From the NCBI RefSeq assembly GCF_003336675.1, contig NZ_QPII01000008.1, positions 62,001 to 126,000 of the forward strand: DNA of 64,000 nucleotides, in the 5' to 3' direction. This DNA is from Billgrantia montanilacus. GTDB lineage: Bacteria; Pseudomonadota; Gammaproteobacteria; Pseudomonadales; Halomonadaceae. Below are positions 45,545 to 54,391 of the stretch, piece by piece (position 1 is the first letter of the stretch; every line of letters starts with the position of its first letter). Under the pieces are notes generated by a model. It worked only from the letters and a program-made list of their open reading frames with translations. It was not told the origin of the DNA and made no database searches. Both the position numbers and the translations under genes were made by a program.

Positions 45545-46190
45545 TTACTCGGCCCCGGTGCGTCCCAGTGGCTCTCCTATCGGCTGCGGGTGGGCGCGCA
45601 GCAGCCAGGAGGCGGCCGCTACGCCGGCCAGGCCGAAGAGGGCGCCGGGCAGGGCGCCGAGGATAGTCACCCCCCTGTCGACTCGGCGGCGCTCCAGCAG
45701 GCGGCGCATGGGCCCTTCACAGGTCAGAACGACGCCGACCTGCACCAACATCACGCCGACCAGGGCAGGGTGGGCGGAAGCAGGTTGCTGGACACGCCGA
45801 ATTCACCATCGACCATGGCGACGGGTAGCCGGAAGCCACGGCGGCTGCCAGCCACAGCAGCCCGAACAGCAGCAGGGCGAGGCCGCAGCCCAGGCCGGAG
45901 AAGCAGCCGCGCTTCCAGGCGATGCCGAGCTGCTGCGGCAACAGCAAGACGAGAATGGCATTGAGCCAGCCGAGCAGGCGCCCCCCGGTGTAGGCGGCGA
46001 CGATGACGAACGCCACCAGCACTGCCAGGTAGGTCACAGTGGGGCGCGCCCGGCCTGCCCACCAGTGCAGCTGGCGATGGTCCTGTTCCAGTCGGCGCTG
46101 GGCACCGTCGGCACTGACCGCGGCCGAGACGAACACGAACAAGGGGGACACCTGCAATACCCAGGTGAGTACGCGGGCGCCCGTCCACAC
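45545..46190 (-). pseudogene. Broken membrane acyltransferase-family gene (acyltransferase 3-like)
   Basis: Three minus-strand frames line up as one degraded protein. Frame one gives VLQVSPLFVFVSAAVS, LRPTVTYLAV-like sequence and helices up to GYPSPWSMV. Frame two continues VDGEFGVSSNLLPPTL. Frame three gives VMLVQVGVVLTCEGPMRRLLERRRV and a last helix. The order SMV...SNLLPPTL...Q.G matches the C-terminal half of integral-membrane acyltransferase_3 proteins. The N-terminal half is missing and at least two frameshifts are needed, so it is almost surely non-functional. Confidence 0.6.
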
Positions 46191-46267
46191 AGTCGTACAG
46201 TTCCCCGGCGTCGGCTACGCTGTTAGCGTCATGCTGTCGGCCTCTCACCAGTAAAAGGAGTTTCTTG

Positions 46268-46897
46268 ATGATCACGCTGTATGGCTTCCCCAATTCCCGT
46301 TCGCTACGGGCGGTCTGGGTGCTTGAAGAACTGGGGGTCGAGTATGACTACCGCCATGTCGATATGATGGCTGGCGAGGGGCAGGGCGAAGCGCACCTGG
46401 CACGGCATCCCGACGGCAAGGTGCCGGTGCTGGAGGAGGGCGAGCTGACGCTGTTCGAGTCCACGGCAATCTGTCGCTACCTGGCCGAACGTCATGGCGA
46501 ACCGGATGGCCTGCTGCCGGCCTCGATCGAGGGGCGGGCCCGGGTCGATCAGTGGATGAGCTTCGTGGTCAGCGAGCTGGAGCAGCCGCTATGGACCCAG
46601 GCCAAGCACAAGTTCGCCCTGCCGCAGGAGCAGCGGGTGCCGGCGGTACTGCCGACCGCGGCCTGGGAGTTCCAGCGGGCGCTGGGTGCGGTGCAGCGTC
46701 GCTTCGACGGAGAGGGCTGGCTGGCCGGAGATCGGTTCAGCGTGGCGGATGTGCTGCTGGCCCACACCCTGAGCTGGGGCGTGCAGTTCAAGCACCGCCT
46801 GCCGGAAGCGCTCAACGACTATCGCAAGCGCTGCATGTCGCGCCCGGCCCTGGCCAGAGCCATCGAGCGCGATAAGCCGGTGGCCGAGACGCGCTGA
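46268..46897 (+). CDS. Glutathione S-transferase family protein
   Basis: The 209-residue protein has a thioredoxin-like N-domain (ITLYGFPNSRSLRAVWVLEELGVEYDYRHVD, the cis-proline strand KVPVLEEGELTLFESTAICRYLAE) and an all-helical C-domain with the N-capping motif FSVADVLLAHTL. It probably conjugates glutathione to electrophiles or reduces peroxides; substrate unknown. Start ATG 46268 follows AGGAG by seven bases; the preceding TTG is less likely. Confidence 0.93.
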   Translation: MITLYGFPNSRSLRAVWVLEELGVEYDYRHVDMMAGEGQGEAHLARHPDGKVPVLEEGELTLFESTAICRYLAERHGEPDGLLPASIEGRARVDQWMSFVVSELEQPLWTQAKHKFALPQEQRVPAVLPTAAWEFQRALGAVQRRFDGEGWLAGDRFSVADVLLAHTLSWGVQFKHRLPEALNDYRKRCMSRPALARAIERDKPVAETR

Positions 46898-46903
46898 GTA
46901 TCC

Positions 46904-47641
46904 TCAGACCCCGAACGGCAGCACCGCGGCGTACACCGCAAAATAGTGACAGGTGCTGCCGCCGAGCACGAACAGGTGCCAGATGGCGTGGTTGAAGGGG
47001 ATCGCACTGATGGCGAAGAAGATCACGCCGAGGGTGTAAGTGATACCGCCGGCTGCGAGCAGGGCGATGCCGGCGGTCGGCAGGCTGGCGCTCATCTCGC
47101 CGCTGGCGAAGACGATCAGCCAGCCCATGACCAGGTAGATCGTCACCCGCAGTACGGTGAAGCGGTGGGGCCAGGTGAGCTTGCAGGCAATCCCGGCCAG
47201 CGCCAGGCCCCAGACGATGGCGAACAGCGTCCATCCGGTGGTGCCACGCATGTTGACCAGCAGGAAGGGCGTATAGGTACCCGCGATCAGCAGGTAGATG
47301 GCACAGTGATCCAGGTGCTGGAACACGCGCTTGAGTCGCGGATGGCGAACGCCATGGTAGAGGGTCGAGGCGGTATAGAGCAGCACCAGGGTGACCCCAT
47401 ACAGGCTGATGCCGACGATCTTCCACGGGTCGACGTGGGCGGCCAGGCTGGCCAGCACGATCAGCACCACGACACCGACGACGCTCAGCACCGCGCCGAT
47501 ACCGTGGCTGATGCTGTTGAGCCACTCCTCGATGGCGCTGTGGTGGTGCTTACCCCGCGGCAGGGAGGGGGGCATGGCTCGAGGAGTGGTTCGAGGAATG
47601 GTGCGAGGCTTGGGCGAAGGCGCGGAATGTGGCATCGGCAT
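46904..47641 (-). CDS. Hemolysin III / YqfA (PAQR-like) membrane protein
   Basis: The 245-residue protein has seven hydrophobic helices and the family motifs EEWLNSISHGIGA, STLYHGVRHPRLKRVFQHLDHCAIYLLIAGTYTPF and FNHAIWHLFVLGGSTCHYFA, containing the conserved Ser, Asp and His residues of the predicted metal site. Function in bacteria is uncertain. The first ~30 residues are a Pro/Arg/Thr repeat (PRTIPRTTPRAMPP), so the true start may be the downstream Met near 47575. It converges with the GST gene. Confidence 0.88.
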   Translation of the reverse strand: MPMPHSAPSPKPRTIPRTTPRAMPPSLPRGKHHHSAIEEWLNSISHGIGAVLSVVGVVVLIVLASLAAHVDPWKIVGISLYGVTLVLLYTASTLYHGVRHPRLKRVFQHLDHCAIYLLIAGTYTPFLLVNMRGTTGWTLFAIVWGLALAGIACKLTWPHRFTVLRVTIYLVMGWLIVFASGEMSASLPTAGIALLAAGGITYTLGVIFFAISAIPFNHAIWHLFVLGGSTCHYFAVYAAVLPFGV

Positions 47642-47676
47642 GTCTCTGTCAGGAGGGCCCGATGCCGGCCAGCGGC

Positions 47677-48312
47677 TCAGGGCTTGCGTTCGATATCCAC
47701 GTCGCTGGCTTGGGTGAAATCGCCCAATGCCATCATGTGGCCGAGCTTGCCGGCCTTGGTCGACAGATAGTGCTCGTTATGAGGATTGAGACCGGTGGTA
47801 AGGGGAACTCGTTCCGTAACGATGACGCCGGCCTTGGTCAGGGCATCCACCTTGCGCGGGTTGTTGGTCATCAGTCGCAGGCCCTGGATGCCCAGGTGAT
47901 CGAGCATGGGCACGCAGAGATCGTAGCGGCGCATGTCGGCACCGAAGCCCAGCTGTTCGTTGGCTTCTACGGTATCGGCACCCTGATCCTGAAGGTGGTA
48001 GGCGCGAATCTTGTTGAGCAGGCCGATGCCGCGCCCTTCCTGGCGCAGGTAGAAAAGCACGCCGCGCCCCTCGTCGGCGATGCGCTTCAGCGCTTCTTGA
48101 AGCTGGTAGCCGCAGTCGCAGCGCATCGAGAACAGGGCGTCCCCGGTCAGGCATTCGGAGTGAACCCGCCCCAGCACAGGCTTGCCATCGGCCACGTCAC
48201 CCAGCGTCAGGGCGATGTGATCCTTGCCGGTGGCGTCGTCCTCGAAGCCGTGCATGGTGAAGGTGGCCCAGGGTGTGGGCAGCCGGGAGGCGGCGATGAA
48301 TCGAATCGTCAC
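47677..48312 (-). CDS. ribA: GTP cyclohydrolase II
   Basis: RibA opens GTP to the pyrimidine precursor of riboflavin. The 211-residue protein has [20 protein letters not shown] with the three zinc cysteines, [19 protein letters not shown] (catalytic region) and [12 protein letters not shown]. Length and motifs are standard for stand-alone RibA. It diverges from hemE over 185 bp. Confidence 0.95.
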   Translation of the reverse strand: MTIRFIAASRLPTPWATFTMHGFEDDATGKDHIALTLGDVADGKPVLGRVHSECLTGDALFSMRCDCGYQLQEALKRIADEGRGVLFYLRQEGRGIGLLNKIRAYHLQDQGADTVEANEQLGFGADMRRYDLCVPMLDHLGIQGLRLMTNNPRKVDALTKAGVIVTERVPLTTGLNPHNEHYLSTKAGKLGHMMALGDFTQASDVDIERKP

Positions 48313-48497
48313 GGGGTACCTCGGTGAAAGACCACGGCGATGCCGGAAGTGAATCCAGCATTCTAGCAGGAACGCCGCCGAGGCTCACGATTGAGCGACT
48401 GGCCGAATCGCGTTCCGTCTTTCCCTTGGCCTCGGTCAAGCCCTGCGCAAAATCATGCGCTACAATGGCCCGACATTTCCTGTGGATGACTGCCTGC

Positions 48498-49580
48498 ATG
48501 GAACTCAAGAACGATCGTTTTCTGCGCGCCCTGGCGCGCCAGCCGGTGGATCGTACGCCGGTATGGATGATGCGCCAGGCCGGTCGCTACCTGCCCGAGT
48601 ATCGTGCCACCCGGGCCGTTGCCGGCGACTTCATGGACCTGTGTCGCAACCAGGAGCTGGCCTGTGAGGTGACGCTGCAGCCGCTGGAGCGCTATCCGCT
48701 GGATGCCGCCATCCTGTTCTCGGATATCCTCACCATTCCCGATGCCATGGGACTGGGGCTCTACTTCGAGACCGGTGAGGGGCCGAAATTCCGCAAGCCG
48801 GTGCGGACTACGGCCGACGTGGAAGCGCTGAAGGCGCCGGATGCCGAGCGCGACCTGGATTACGTGATGCGCGCGGTCTCTACCATTCGCCGCGAACTCA
48901 ACGGCCGCGTACCGCTGATCGGCTTCTCCGGCAGCCCCTGGACGCTGGCCACCTACATGGTCGAAGGTAGCTCGAGCAAGGACTTCCGCCATGTGAAGAC
49001 CATGCTCTACGCCAATCCCGATGCCATGCACCAGCTGCTCGATACTCTGGCCTATGCGGTCACCGATTACCTGAACGCCCAGATTCGGGCCGGTGCCCAG
49101 GCGGTGCAGATCTTCGACACCTGGGGCGGGGTGCTCTCCACGCCGGCCTACCTGGAGTTCTCGCTGCGCTACATGGAGCAGATCGTCGCCGGCCTGATCC
49201 GCGAACACGAGGGCCGGCGCGTACCGGTGATCCTGTTCACCAAGAACGGTGGCCAGTGGCTCGAGGATATCGCCCTTGCCGGGCCGGATGCCGTGGGCAT
49301 CGACTGGACCACGGAGCTTTCCGACGCCCGCGCCCGGGTCGGTCACAAGGTCGCGCTGCAGGGTAATCTGGACCCCAACGTGCTGTTCGCCCGCCCGGCG
49401 GCCATTCGCGCCGAGGTGGGGCGGATACTCGACAGTTACGGGCACGGGCCGGGGCATATCTTCAACCTGGGCCACGGTATCAGCCAGTTCACCGATCCGG
49501 ATAACGTCACCGCCTTCATGGATGCGCTGAACGAGCTGAGCCCGCAGTATCACCGCACCATCCAGTACCAGAATGCCTGA
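48498..49580 (+). CDS. hemE: Uroporphyrinogen decarboxylase
   Basis: HemE decarboxylates uroporphyrinogen III to coproporphyrinogen III in haem synthesis, which also feeds the cytochromes encoded downstream. The 360-residue protein starts [20 protein letters not shown] and has the substrate-binding [31 protein letters not shown], and [16 protein letters not shown]. Start ATG 48498 matches the E. coli N-terminus; an in-frame ATG 12 bp upstream is possible. It overlaps the VanZ-like gene by 8 bp. Confidence 0.96.
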   Translation: MELKNDRFLRALARQPVDRTPVWMMRQAGRYLPEYRATRAVAGDFMDLCRNQELACEVTLQPLERYPLDAAILFSDILTIPDAMGLGLYFETGEGPKFRKPVRTTADVEALKAPDAERDLDYVMRAVSTIRRELNGRVPLIGFSGSPWTLATYMVEGSSSKDFRHVKTMLYANPDAMHQLLDTLAYAVTDYLNAQIRAGAQAVQIFDTWGGVLSTPAYLEFSLRYMEQIVAGLIREHEGRRVPVILFTKNGGQWLEDIALAGPDAVGIDWTTELSDARARVGHKVALQGNLDPNVLFARPAAIRAEVGRILDSYGHGPGHIFNLGHGISQFTDPDNVTAFMDALNELSPQYHRTIQYQNA

Positions 49581-49941
49581 CAGAAGCACGCTGCAAACCT
49601 GGCATGACCGGCACCGCCTTTGGGCGGTGCTGGCCATTCTGGCGGCCATTGTCATTGCCATCGGCAGCCTGACCCCGGGCAGCGAGATGCCCAGGACCCT
49701 GCCCTGGGACAAGTTGAACCATTTCGTCGGCTATGCGGGCCTGGCGGGCCTGGTTGGGTTGGCCGGGCTGCCGCTGGTGCGCACCTTCGTTTTCGTGGTG
49801 CTTTTCGGCATCTGCATCGAATACCTGCAAGTACCGGTGCCCGGCCGCAGCGGCGGGGACTGGTGGGATATCCTGGCCAACAGCCTTGGCGCGGCCACTG
49901 CCGTGCTGGTATTGCATGCGTTTCGCAAAAGGTTTACCTGA
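49573..49941 (+). CDS. VanZ-like small membrane protein
   Basis: The 122-residue protein has three or four hydrophobic helices and the VanZ-type signature [15 protein letters not shown] plus the pattern [26 protein letters not shown]. In glycopeptide-resistant Gram-positives VanZ affects teicoplanin response; in proteobacteria the function is unknown. The start overlaps the end of hemE, so it is co-transcribed. Confidence 0.85.
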   Translation: MPDRSTLQTWHDRHRLWAVLAILAAIVIAIGSLTPGSEMPRTLPWDKLNHFVGYAGLAGLVGLAGLPLVRTFVFVVLFGICIEYLQVPVPGRSGGDWWDILANSLGAATAVLVLHAFRKRFT

Positions 49942-49990
49942 TTACTCACCTTGATCAGCCATCGGGCCAATCTTGAGCCACACTGAAAGA

Positions 49991-50315
49991 GGCCTCAGCC
50001 GAGGCGCCTGACGGCGCCAGTCGCGATGCGGAGTCGGAGCGCCGAACCGAACGCTCCGACAGCGATTCTATCCACCAACGGTGCCACGACGCTGTCGGAG
50101 GAAGCTTTAGCTCACGACTGGAGGCCGCAGGCCTCCCGACGGTGTTGCCGGTATTCGCGACGACAACCAACTTTCAGCCTCCGCCGAGGCGCCTGACGGC
50201 GCCTGACGGCGCCAGTCGCGATGCAGAGCAGCGCTCCGACAGCGATTCTATCCACCAACGGTGCCACGAAGCTGTCGGAGGAAGCTTCAGCTTCGGTCCG
50301 AGGCTTCATAAAAAC
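49991..50315 (+). repeat. Two tandem units of a ~180-bp REP-like element
   Basis: The blocks GAGGCGCCTGACGG, CAGTCGCGATGC and CTCCGACAGCGATTCTATCC recur with a spacing of 180 bp (the last at 50054 and 50234). Each unit holds an inverted repeat, CTCCGACAGC...GCTGTCGGAG, separated by about 30 bases. The second unit has a short internal duplication of GGCGCCTGAC. A third, diverged copy lies at 35295-35434. Confidence 0.8.
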
Positions 50316-50345
50316 ACCGGCCTAGGCTTGTAGCACTGATACGCA

Positions 50346-50387
50346 ACGGCGCCCCGTCACCGCAAGGTGACGGGGCGCCGTCGTTTT
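50346..50387 (+). terminator. Rho-independent terminator after hemE-vanZ
   Basis: A perfect 16-bp stem, ACGGCGCCCCGTCACC with loop GCAA and its complement, is followed by CGTTTT on the plus strand. It can end the hemE-vanZ transcript; the stem could also slow transcripts of convergent ppiA. Confidence 0.85.
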
Positions 50388-50409
50388 CAGCCTGGCAATC
50401 GTTTCATGG

Positions 50410-50982
50410 CTAGCGCAGCTCGGCACGCTCGATAATCACCGGCTCGGTGGGGACGTCCTGGAACGGCCCCCGGGTGGTGGTGGGTACCGCTCGAATGGTG
50501 TCCACCACATCCATGCCGTCCACTACCTGGCCGAACACCGCATAGCCCCAGGCCTGGCCGGAGTGGGTGCCCTGGTGATCGAGGAAGGCGTTGTCGGACA
50601 CATTGATGAAGAACTGGGCGGTGGCCGAATGCGGGGCACCGGTACGCGCCATGGCCAGGGTGCCGCGCTCGTTCTTCAGGCCATTGTCGGCCTCGTTGGT
50701 GATCGGATCCCGGGTGGACTTCTGGCGGAAGTCTTCGTCGAAACCGCCACCCTGGATCATGAAGCCGTCGATCACGCGGTGGAAGACGGTGCCGTCGTAG
50801 TGGCCGTCCTGCAGGTAGGTCAGGAAGTTGTTGACGCTTTCGGGGGCCTCTTTCTGGAACAGCTCAATGGCGATCTCGCCGTGGTTGGTATGCAGGATGA
50901 CATCGGCGTCGGTCGCATCGGCCTGGGCGGCCAGCGGCAGGGTGCCGGCGACGAGAAGGGTCAACAGAGTTCGTTTCAGCAC
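50410..50982 (-). CDS. ppiA: Periplasmic peptidyl-prolyl cis-trans isomerase (cyclophilin type)
   Basis: The 190-residue protein has a signal peptide (MLKRTLLTLLVAGTLPLAAQA) and a cyclophilin domain: VILHTNHGEIAIELF, DGTVFHRVIDGFMIQGGGF with the catalytic arginine and phenylalanine, GTLAMARTGAPHSATAQFFINV and AVFGQVVDGMDVVD. It speeds proline isomerisation in periplasmic proteins. Isolated gene, convergent with hemE-vanZ. Confidence 0.93.
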   Translation of the reverse strand: MLKRTLLTLLVAGTLPLAAQADATDADVILHTNHGEIAIELFQKEAPESVNNFLTYLQDGHYDGTVFHRVIDGFMIQGGGFDEDFRQKSTRDPITNEADNGLKNERGTLAMARTGAPHSATAQFFINVSDNAFLDHQGTHSGQAWGYAVFGQVVDGMDVVDTIRAVPTTTRGPFQDVPTEPVIIERAELR

Positions 50983-51321
50983 GGAGGGACTCCTGTTTGC
51001 AGCAAGAAGAGACGTTGTGGTCGTTGTGAATGTGCCTAGCTTACGGTCTGAACGGCCCCGATGTCAGGCTTTCGATGCATGAGGCGGCGGCGCGACATCC
51101 CGCCACGCTGGATTGTTTGACGTGGGTCACAAGTGACCGGAGTAAAGAAGTACGCAGTATGGCTTTTATGCGCCGATCGCCGGACCATTCGGTTATGCGG
51201 GTCGGGGCACCTTCCGCTGATCTCTTCCAAGCCGTGATGCCTCGCCCATGAATATCCAGATAGTGACCGGCAGGCAGGGTAATCCTCTCCGAGCCGGGGA
51301 TAGGCAGGAGGTAGCCAACCC
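50983..51321 (+). promoter_or_regulatory. Divergent region between ppiA and ccmF
   Basis: A 339-bp gap. It contains an FNR/DNR-type box (51117-51130). Open frames across it lack family resemblance. AGGAGG at 51307-51312 is the ribosome site of ccmF. Confidence 0.5.
51117..51130. promoter_or_regulatory. FNR/DNR-type box upstream of ccmF
   Basis: TTGAC-GTGG-GTCAC matches the TTGAC-N4-GTCAA dyad at nine of ten positions. It lies about 190 bp before ccmF. With the better boxes before nirS and nosR it suggests shared control by the Crp/Fnr regulator encoded at 55.3 kb. Confidence 0.5.
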
Positions 51322-53328
51322 ATGGTGGCGGAACTCGGAAACTTCGCACTGATACTGGCGCTATGCCTGGCGGTGGTCCAGAGCGTATTGCCCCTGCTGG
51401 GCACGTACTTCGACAATGCCCGCCTGATGCGCACGGGACGCTTCCTGGCTACCGGGCAGTTCGTCTTCCTGTCGCTCTCCCTGGCGGTGCTGGTCTGGGC
51501 CTTCGTAGTGAGCGACTTCTCGGTGCGCTATGTGGCCAGCCACTCTAGCCTCAGCCAGCCGACGATCTACAAGGTCACGGCCGTCTGGGGTGGCCATGAA
51601 GGGTCGCTGCTGCTGTGGGTGTGGCTGCTGGCTGCCTGGGGTGTTGCCGTGGCGATCTTCAGCCGGTCGCTGCCTCGGGAAATGCTGGCGCGGGTGCTGG
51701 CCGTGATGGGCATGGTCTCGATCGGCTTCCTCGCCTTCACCGTGTTCACCTCCAACCCCTTCGAGCGCATCGTCCCGGGGCCCATGGATGGGCGCGGCAT
51801 GAACCCGCTGCTGCAGGACCCGGGCATGATCCTGCATCCGCCGTTGCTCTACATGGGCTATGTGGGTACGGCGGTGGTCTTCGCCTTTGCCATGGCGGCC
51901 CTGATCGGCGGCCGGCTCGATGCCGCCTGGGCACGCTGGTCACGCCCCTGGACCACGGTGTCCTGGGTCTTTCTCACACTGGGGATCGCTGTCGGCTCCT
52001 GGTGGGCCTACTACGAGCTGGGCTGGGGCGGCTGGTGGTTCTGGGATCCGGTGGAGAATGCCTCCTTCCTGCCTTGGCTGACCGCCACCGCACTGATCCA
52101 CTCGCTGGCGGTAACGGAGAAGCGTGGCGGCTTCAAGGTCTGGACGCTGATGCTGGCGATCCTCACCTTTGCCCTGACCGTGCTGGGAGCCTTTATCGTA
52201 CGTTCGGGGGTCATCACCTCGGTCCACGCCTTCGCCACCGACCCGGAGCGCGGCGTATTTCTCCTCGGCATGCTCACCATCACCCTGCTCGGTTCGCTGA
52301 CCGTCTACGCCTGGCGGGCACCCAAGGTGGGGCTTGGCGGCTCCTTCGCCTGGTACTCCCGCGAATCGCTGATGATGGCCAACAATGTGCTGTTGGCAGT
52401 GGCCTGCGCCGCCGTGTTTATCGGCACCCTCTATCCGCTGGCGCTGGACGCCTTCGGCCTGGGCAAGATCTCGGTGGGGCCTCCCTACTTCGATGCCGTG
52501 TTCACCCCGGTGATGCTGCCGTTGCTGTTCCTGATCGGCCTCGGCCCCGCGGTGATGTGGAAACAGGCCAACCCCAGCGATACTTTCCGCCAGCTGCGCT
52601 GGGCTCTGCTGGTGAGCGTCATCGCCGGTGGGCTCTGGCCGCTTACCATGGGCGCCTGGCGGCCGCTCACCGCTCTGTCGCTGATGCTCGCCAGCTGGAT
52701 CGTCCTTACCGCGCTGCTAGATATCCACAAGCGCATGGGGTCGTCACGGCAACCCTTTCCCGCACGGCTGCGCAAGGTCATGCGGCCGAGTTTCATGGGC
52801 ATGCACCTGGCCCATGTGGGGCTGGCGCTGATCGTAGTGGCCATCGCCATGGTCAACACCTACGAGGTCGAGCGCGACGTGCGCATGCAGCCGGGCCAGA
52901 CCGAATCGGCGGCCGGGTTCGACTTCACCCTGCTGCGCATGGAAACGGTGCGCGGCCCCAACTGGGATGCGGACCAGGCGGTTGTCAATGTGACCCGTGA
53001 CGGCCGCCCCGTGGCGACCCTGATGCCCCAGCGCCGCTACTACGACACTCAGCCCGGCAACCCCATGAACCAGGCCTCGCTCAATCGTTCGGCGACCCGC
53101 GATGTCTATGTTTCCCTGGGGGAGCGCCTGGTGGGCGACGCCTGGAGCTTCCGTCTCTATTACAAGCCCTACATGTTCTGGATGTGGTCCGGCGCCATCC
53201 TGCTCTCCCTGGGCGGGTTATTGGCGGCCTGCGACCGGCGCTACCGGCTGGCACGCAATCGCGCCGTCGATAGCCGGCGCGGCGCCGGCGCCCAGGGCAA
53301 TGCCCCCACTCGGGAGGTGACCACCTGA
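51322..53328 (+). CDS. ccmF: Cytochrome c haem lyase subunit CcmF
   Basis: CcmF, with CcmH and CcmI, attaches haem to apocytochromes c in the periplasm. The 668-residue membrane protein shows VWGGHEGSLLLWVW, the WWD haem-handling motif GWGGWWFWDPVENASFLPW near 235-252, HPPLLYMGYVG, and the C-terminal periplasmic domain (TLLRMETVRGPNW). Normal length. ccmABCDE are not next to it. It overlaps ccmG by one base. Confidence 0.96.
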   Translation: MVAELGNFALILALCLAVVQSVLPLLGTYFDNARLMRTGRFLATGQFVFLSLSLAVLVWAFVVSDFSVRYVASHSSLSQPTIYKVTAVWGGHEGSLLLWVWLLAAWGVAVAIFSRSLPREMLARVLAVMGMVSIGFLAFTVFTSNPFERIVPGPMDGRGMNPLLQDPGMILHPPLLYMGYVGTAVVFAFAMAALIGGRLDAAWARWSRPWTTVSWVFLTLGIAVGSWWAYYELGWGGWWFWDPVENASFLPWLTATALIHSLAVTEKRGGFKVWTLMLAILTFALTVLGAFIVRSGVITSVHAFATDPERGVFLLGMLTITLLGSLTVYAWRAPKVGLGGSFAWYSRESLMMANNVLLAVACAAVFIGTLYPLALDAFGLGKISVGPPYFDAVFTPVMLPLLFLIGLGPAVMWKQANPSDTFRQLRWALLVSVIAGGLWPLTMGAWRPLTALSLMLASWIVLTALLDIHKRMGSSRQPFPARLRKVMRPSFMGMHLAHVGLALIVVAIAMVNTYEVERDVRMQPGQTESAAGFDFTLLRMETVRGPNWDADQAVVNVTRDGRPVATLMPQRRYYDTQPGNPMNQASLNRSATRDVYVSLGERLVGDAWSFRLYYKPYMFWMWSGAILLSLGGLLAACDRRYRLARNRAVDSRRGAGAQGNAPTREVTT

Positions 53329-53906
53329 TGAATCTGCGTCTCTTGATCCCGCTCATAGCCACATCGGCCCTGCTCGGCCTGCTGTTCATCGGCCTGGGCA
53401 TGAACTCCCGCGACCTGCCATCGCCGCTGGTGGGCAAGCCGGCGCCGGCCTTCGAGCTCGAAGCGCTGGAAGATGCCGGGCAGCTTCTTACTGAGCAGGA
53501 TTTCATCGGCGAGGTGGCGCTGGTCAACGTCTGGGCCACCTGGTGCAGCACCTGCCGAGCCGAGAAGCCGCTGCTCATGGAGCTGGCCGCCGGCGGTATT
53601 CCCATTCATGCCTTCAACTATCGCGACGAGCGCGATGCGGCGCTGCGCTACCTCAGCGTCAGCGACAATCCCTATCGAACCATTGCCTACGACCCCCGCG
53701 GCGATGCCGGTATCGACTGGGGCGTCTACGCCACGCCGGAGACCTATGTGCTCGATGCCGAAGGTGTGATCCGCTACAAGCGCATCGGGCCGCTCAGCCG
53801 ACAGCTGCTGCTCGACGAGGTGCTGCCCCTGGTTGAAAAACTGAGAGCGGAAAAGCTGAGGGCCGAGCAGCGGGCAAGTGACAGCAGGAGGGTGGCGCAG
53901 TCATGA
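53328..53906 (+). CDS. ccmG: Thiol:disulfide interchange protein CcmG (DsbE)
   Basis: CcmG keeps apocytochrome CXXCH cysteines reduced. The 192-residue protein has one N-terminal membrane anchor (LLIPLIATSALLGLLFIGLG), a thioredoxin fold with active site WATWCSTCRAEKP (usually WCPTC; here Ser replaces Pro) and the cis-proline strand near YATPETYVLDAEG. The last ~25 residues are a charged helix. Overlaps ccmH by 4 bp. Confidence 0.94.
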   Translation: MNLRLLIPLIATSALLGLLFIGLGMNSRDLPSPLVGKPAPAFELEALEDAGQLLTEQDFIGEVALVNVWATWCSTCRAEKPLLMELAAGGIPIHAFNYRDERDAALRYLSVSDNPYRTIAYDPRGDAGIDWGVYATPETYVLDAEGVIRYKRIGPLSRQLLLDEVLPLVEKLRAEKLRAEQRASDSRRVAQS

Positions 53907-54376
53907 AGCGATCCCTATTCCTGAGTCTGCTTGGCTTGCCGCTCTGGCTGGCGGCGGGCCTTGCCATGGCGCTGGCCATCGGCCAGCCGATCGACTTCGA
54001 AAGCGAGGCCCAGAAGCGCCAGTACGACACCCTGGTGCGCGAGCTGCGCTGCACCGTGTGCCAGAGCGAGACCATTCACGAGTCCAACGCCGAGCTTGCC
54101 GCCGACATGCGCCGTCGGGTCTATGAGATGACCCTGGCCGGCCACGATGGCGATGCCATCGTCGACTTCATGGTGCAGCGCTATGGCGATTACGTGCGCT
54201 ATCGGCCGCCCCTGCAGGCCAACACCGCCCTGCTGTGGGCCAGCCCCTTCCTGCTGCTGCTGGTCGGGGGCATCGCCTGGTGGCGAATGATAGTGGGGCG
54301 CAAGCGCATGGCGCAGCGCCCGGAATTCACCGAACAGGAGCGCGCGACGCTGCAACGCATGCGCAGCGGCGAGTGA
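53903..54376 (+). CDS. ccmH: Cytochrome c maturation protein CcmH
   Basis: CcmH is a membrane-anchored thiol protein that works with CcmG on apocytochrome c. The 157-residue precursor has a signal peptide, the redox motif LRCTVCQSETIHES (family consensus LRCxxCQNQ; the NQ is changed to SE) and DMRRRVYEMTLAGHDGDAIVDFMVQRYGDYVRYRP. A C-terminal membrane helix follows (LLWASPFLLLLVGGIAWW). Confidence 0.94.
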   Translation: MKRSLFLSLLGLPLWLAAGLAMALAIGQPIDFESEAQKRQYDTLVRELRCTVCQSETIHESNAELAADMRRRVYEMTLAGHDGDAIVDFMVQRYGDYVRYRPPLQANTALLWASPFLLLLVGGIAWWRMIVGRKRMAQRPEFTEQERATLQRMRSGE

Positions 54377-54391
54377 ACCCCGGAGGCGATG

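Larger units (their letters stand above)
49942..50409. other. Intergenic region holding the direct repeat and a terminator
   Basis: A 468-bp gap between the VanZ-like gene and ppiA. Nearly all of it is the two-unit repeat (49991-50315) and a terminator hairpin (50346-50387). No gene is supported in any frame. Confidence 0.7.
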
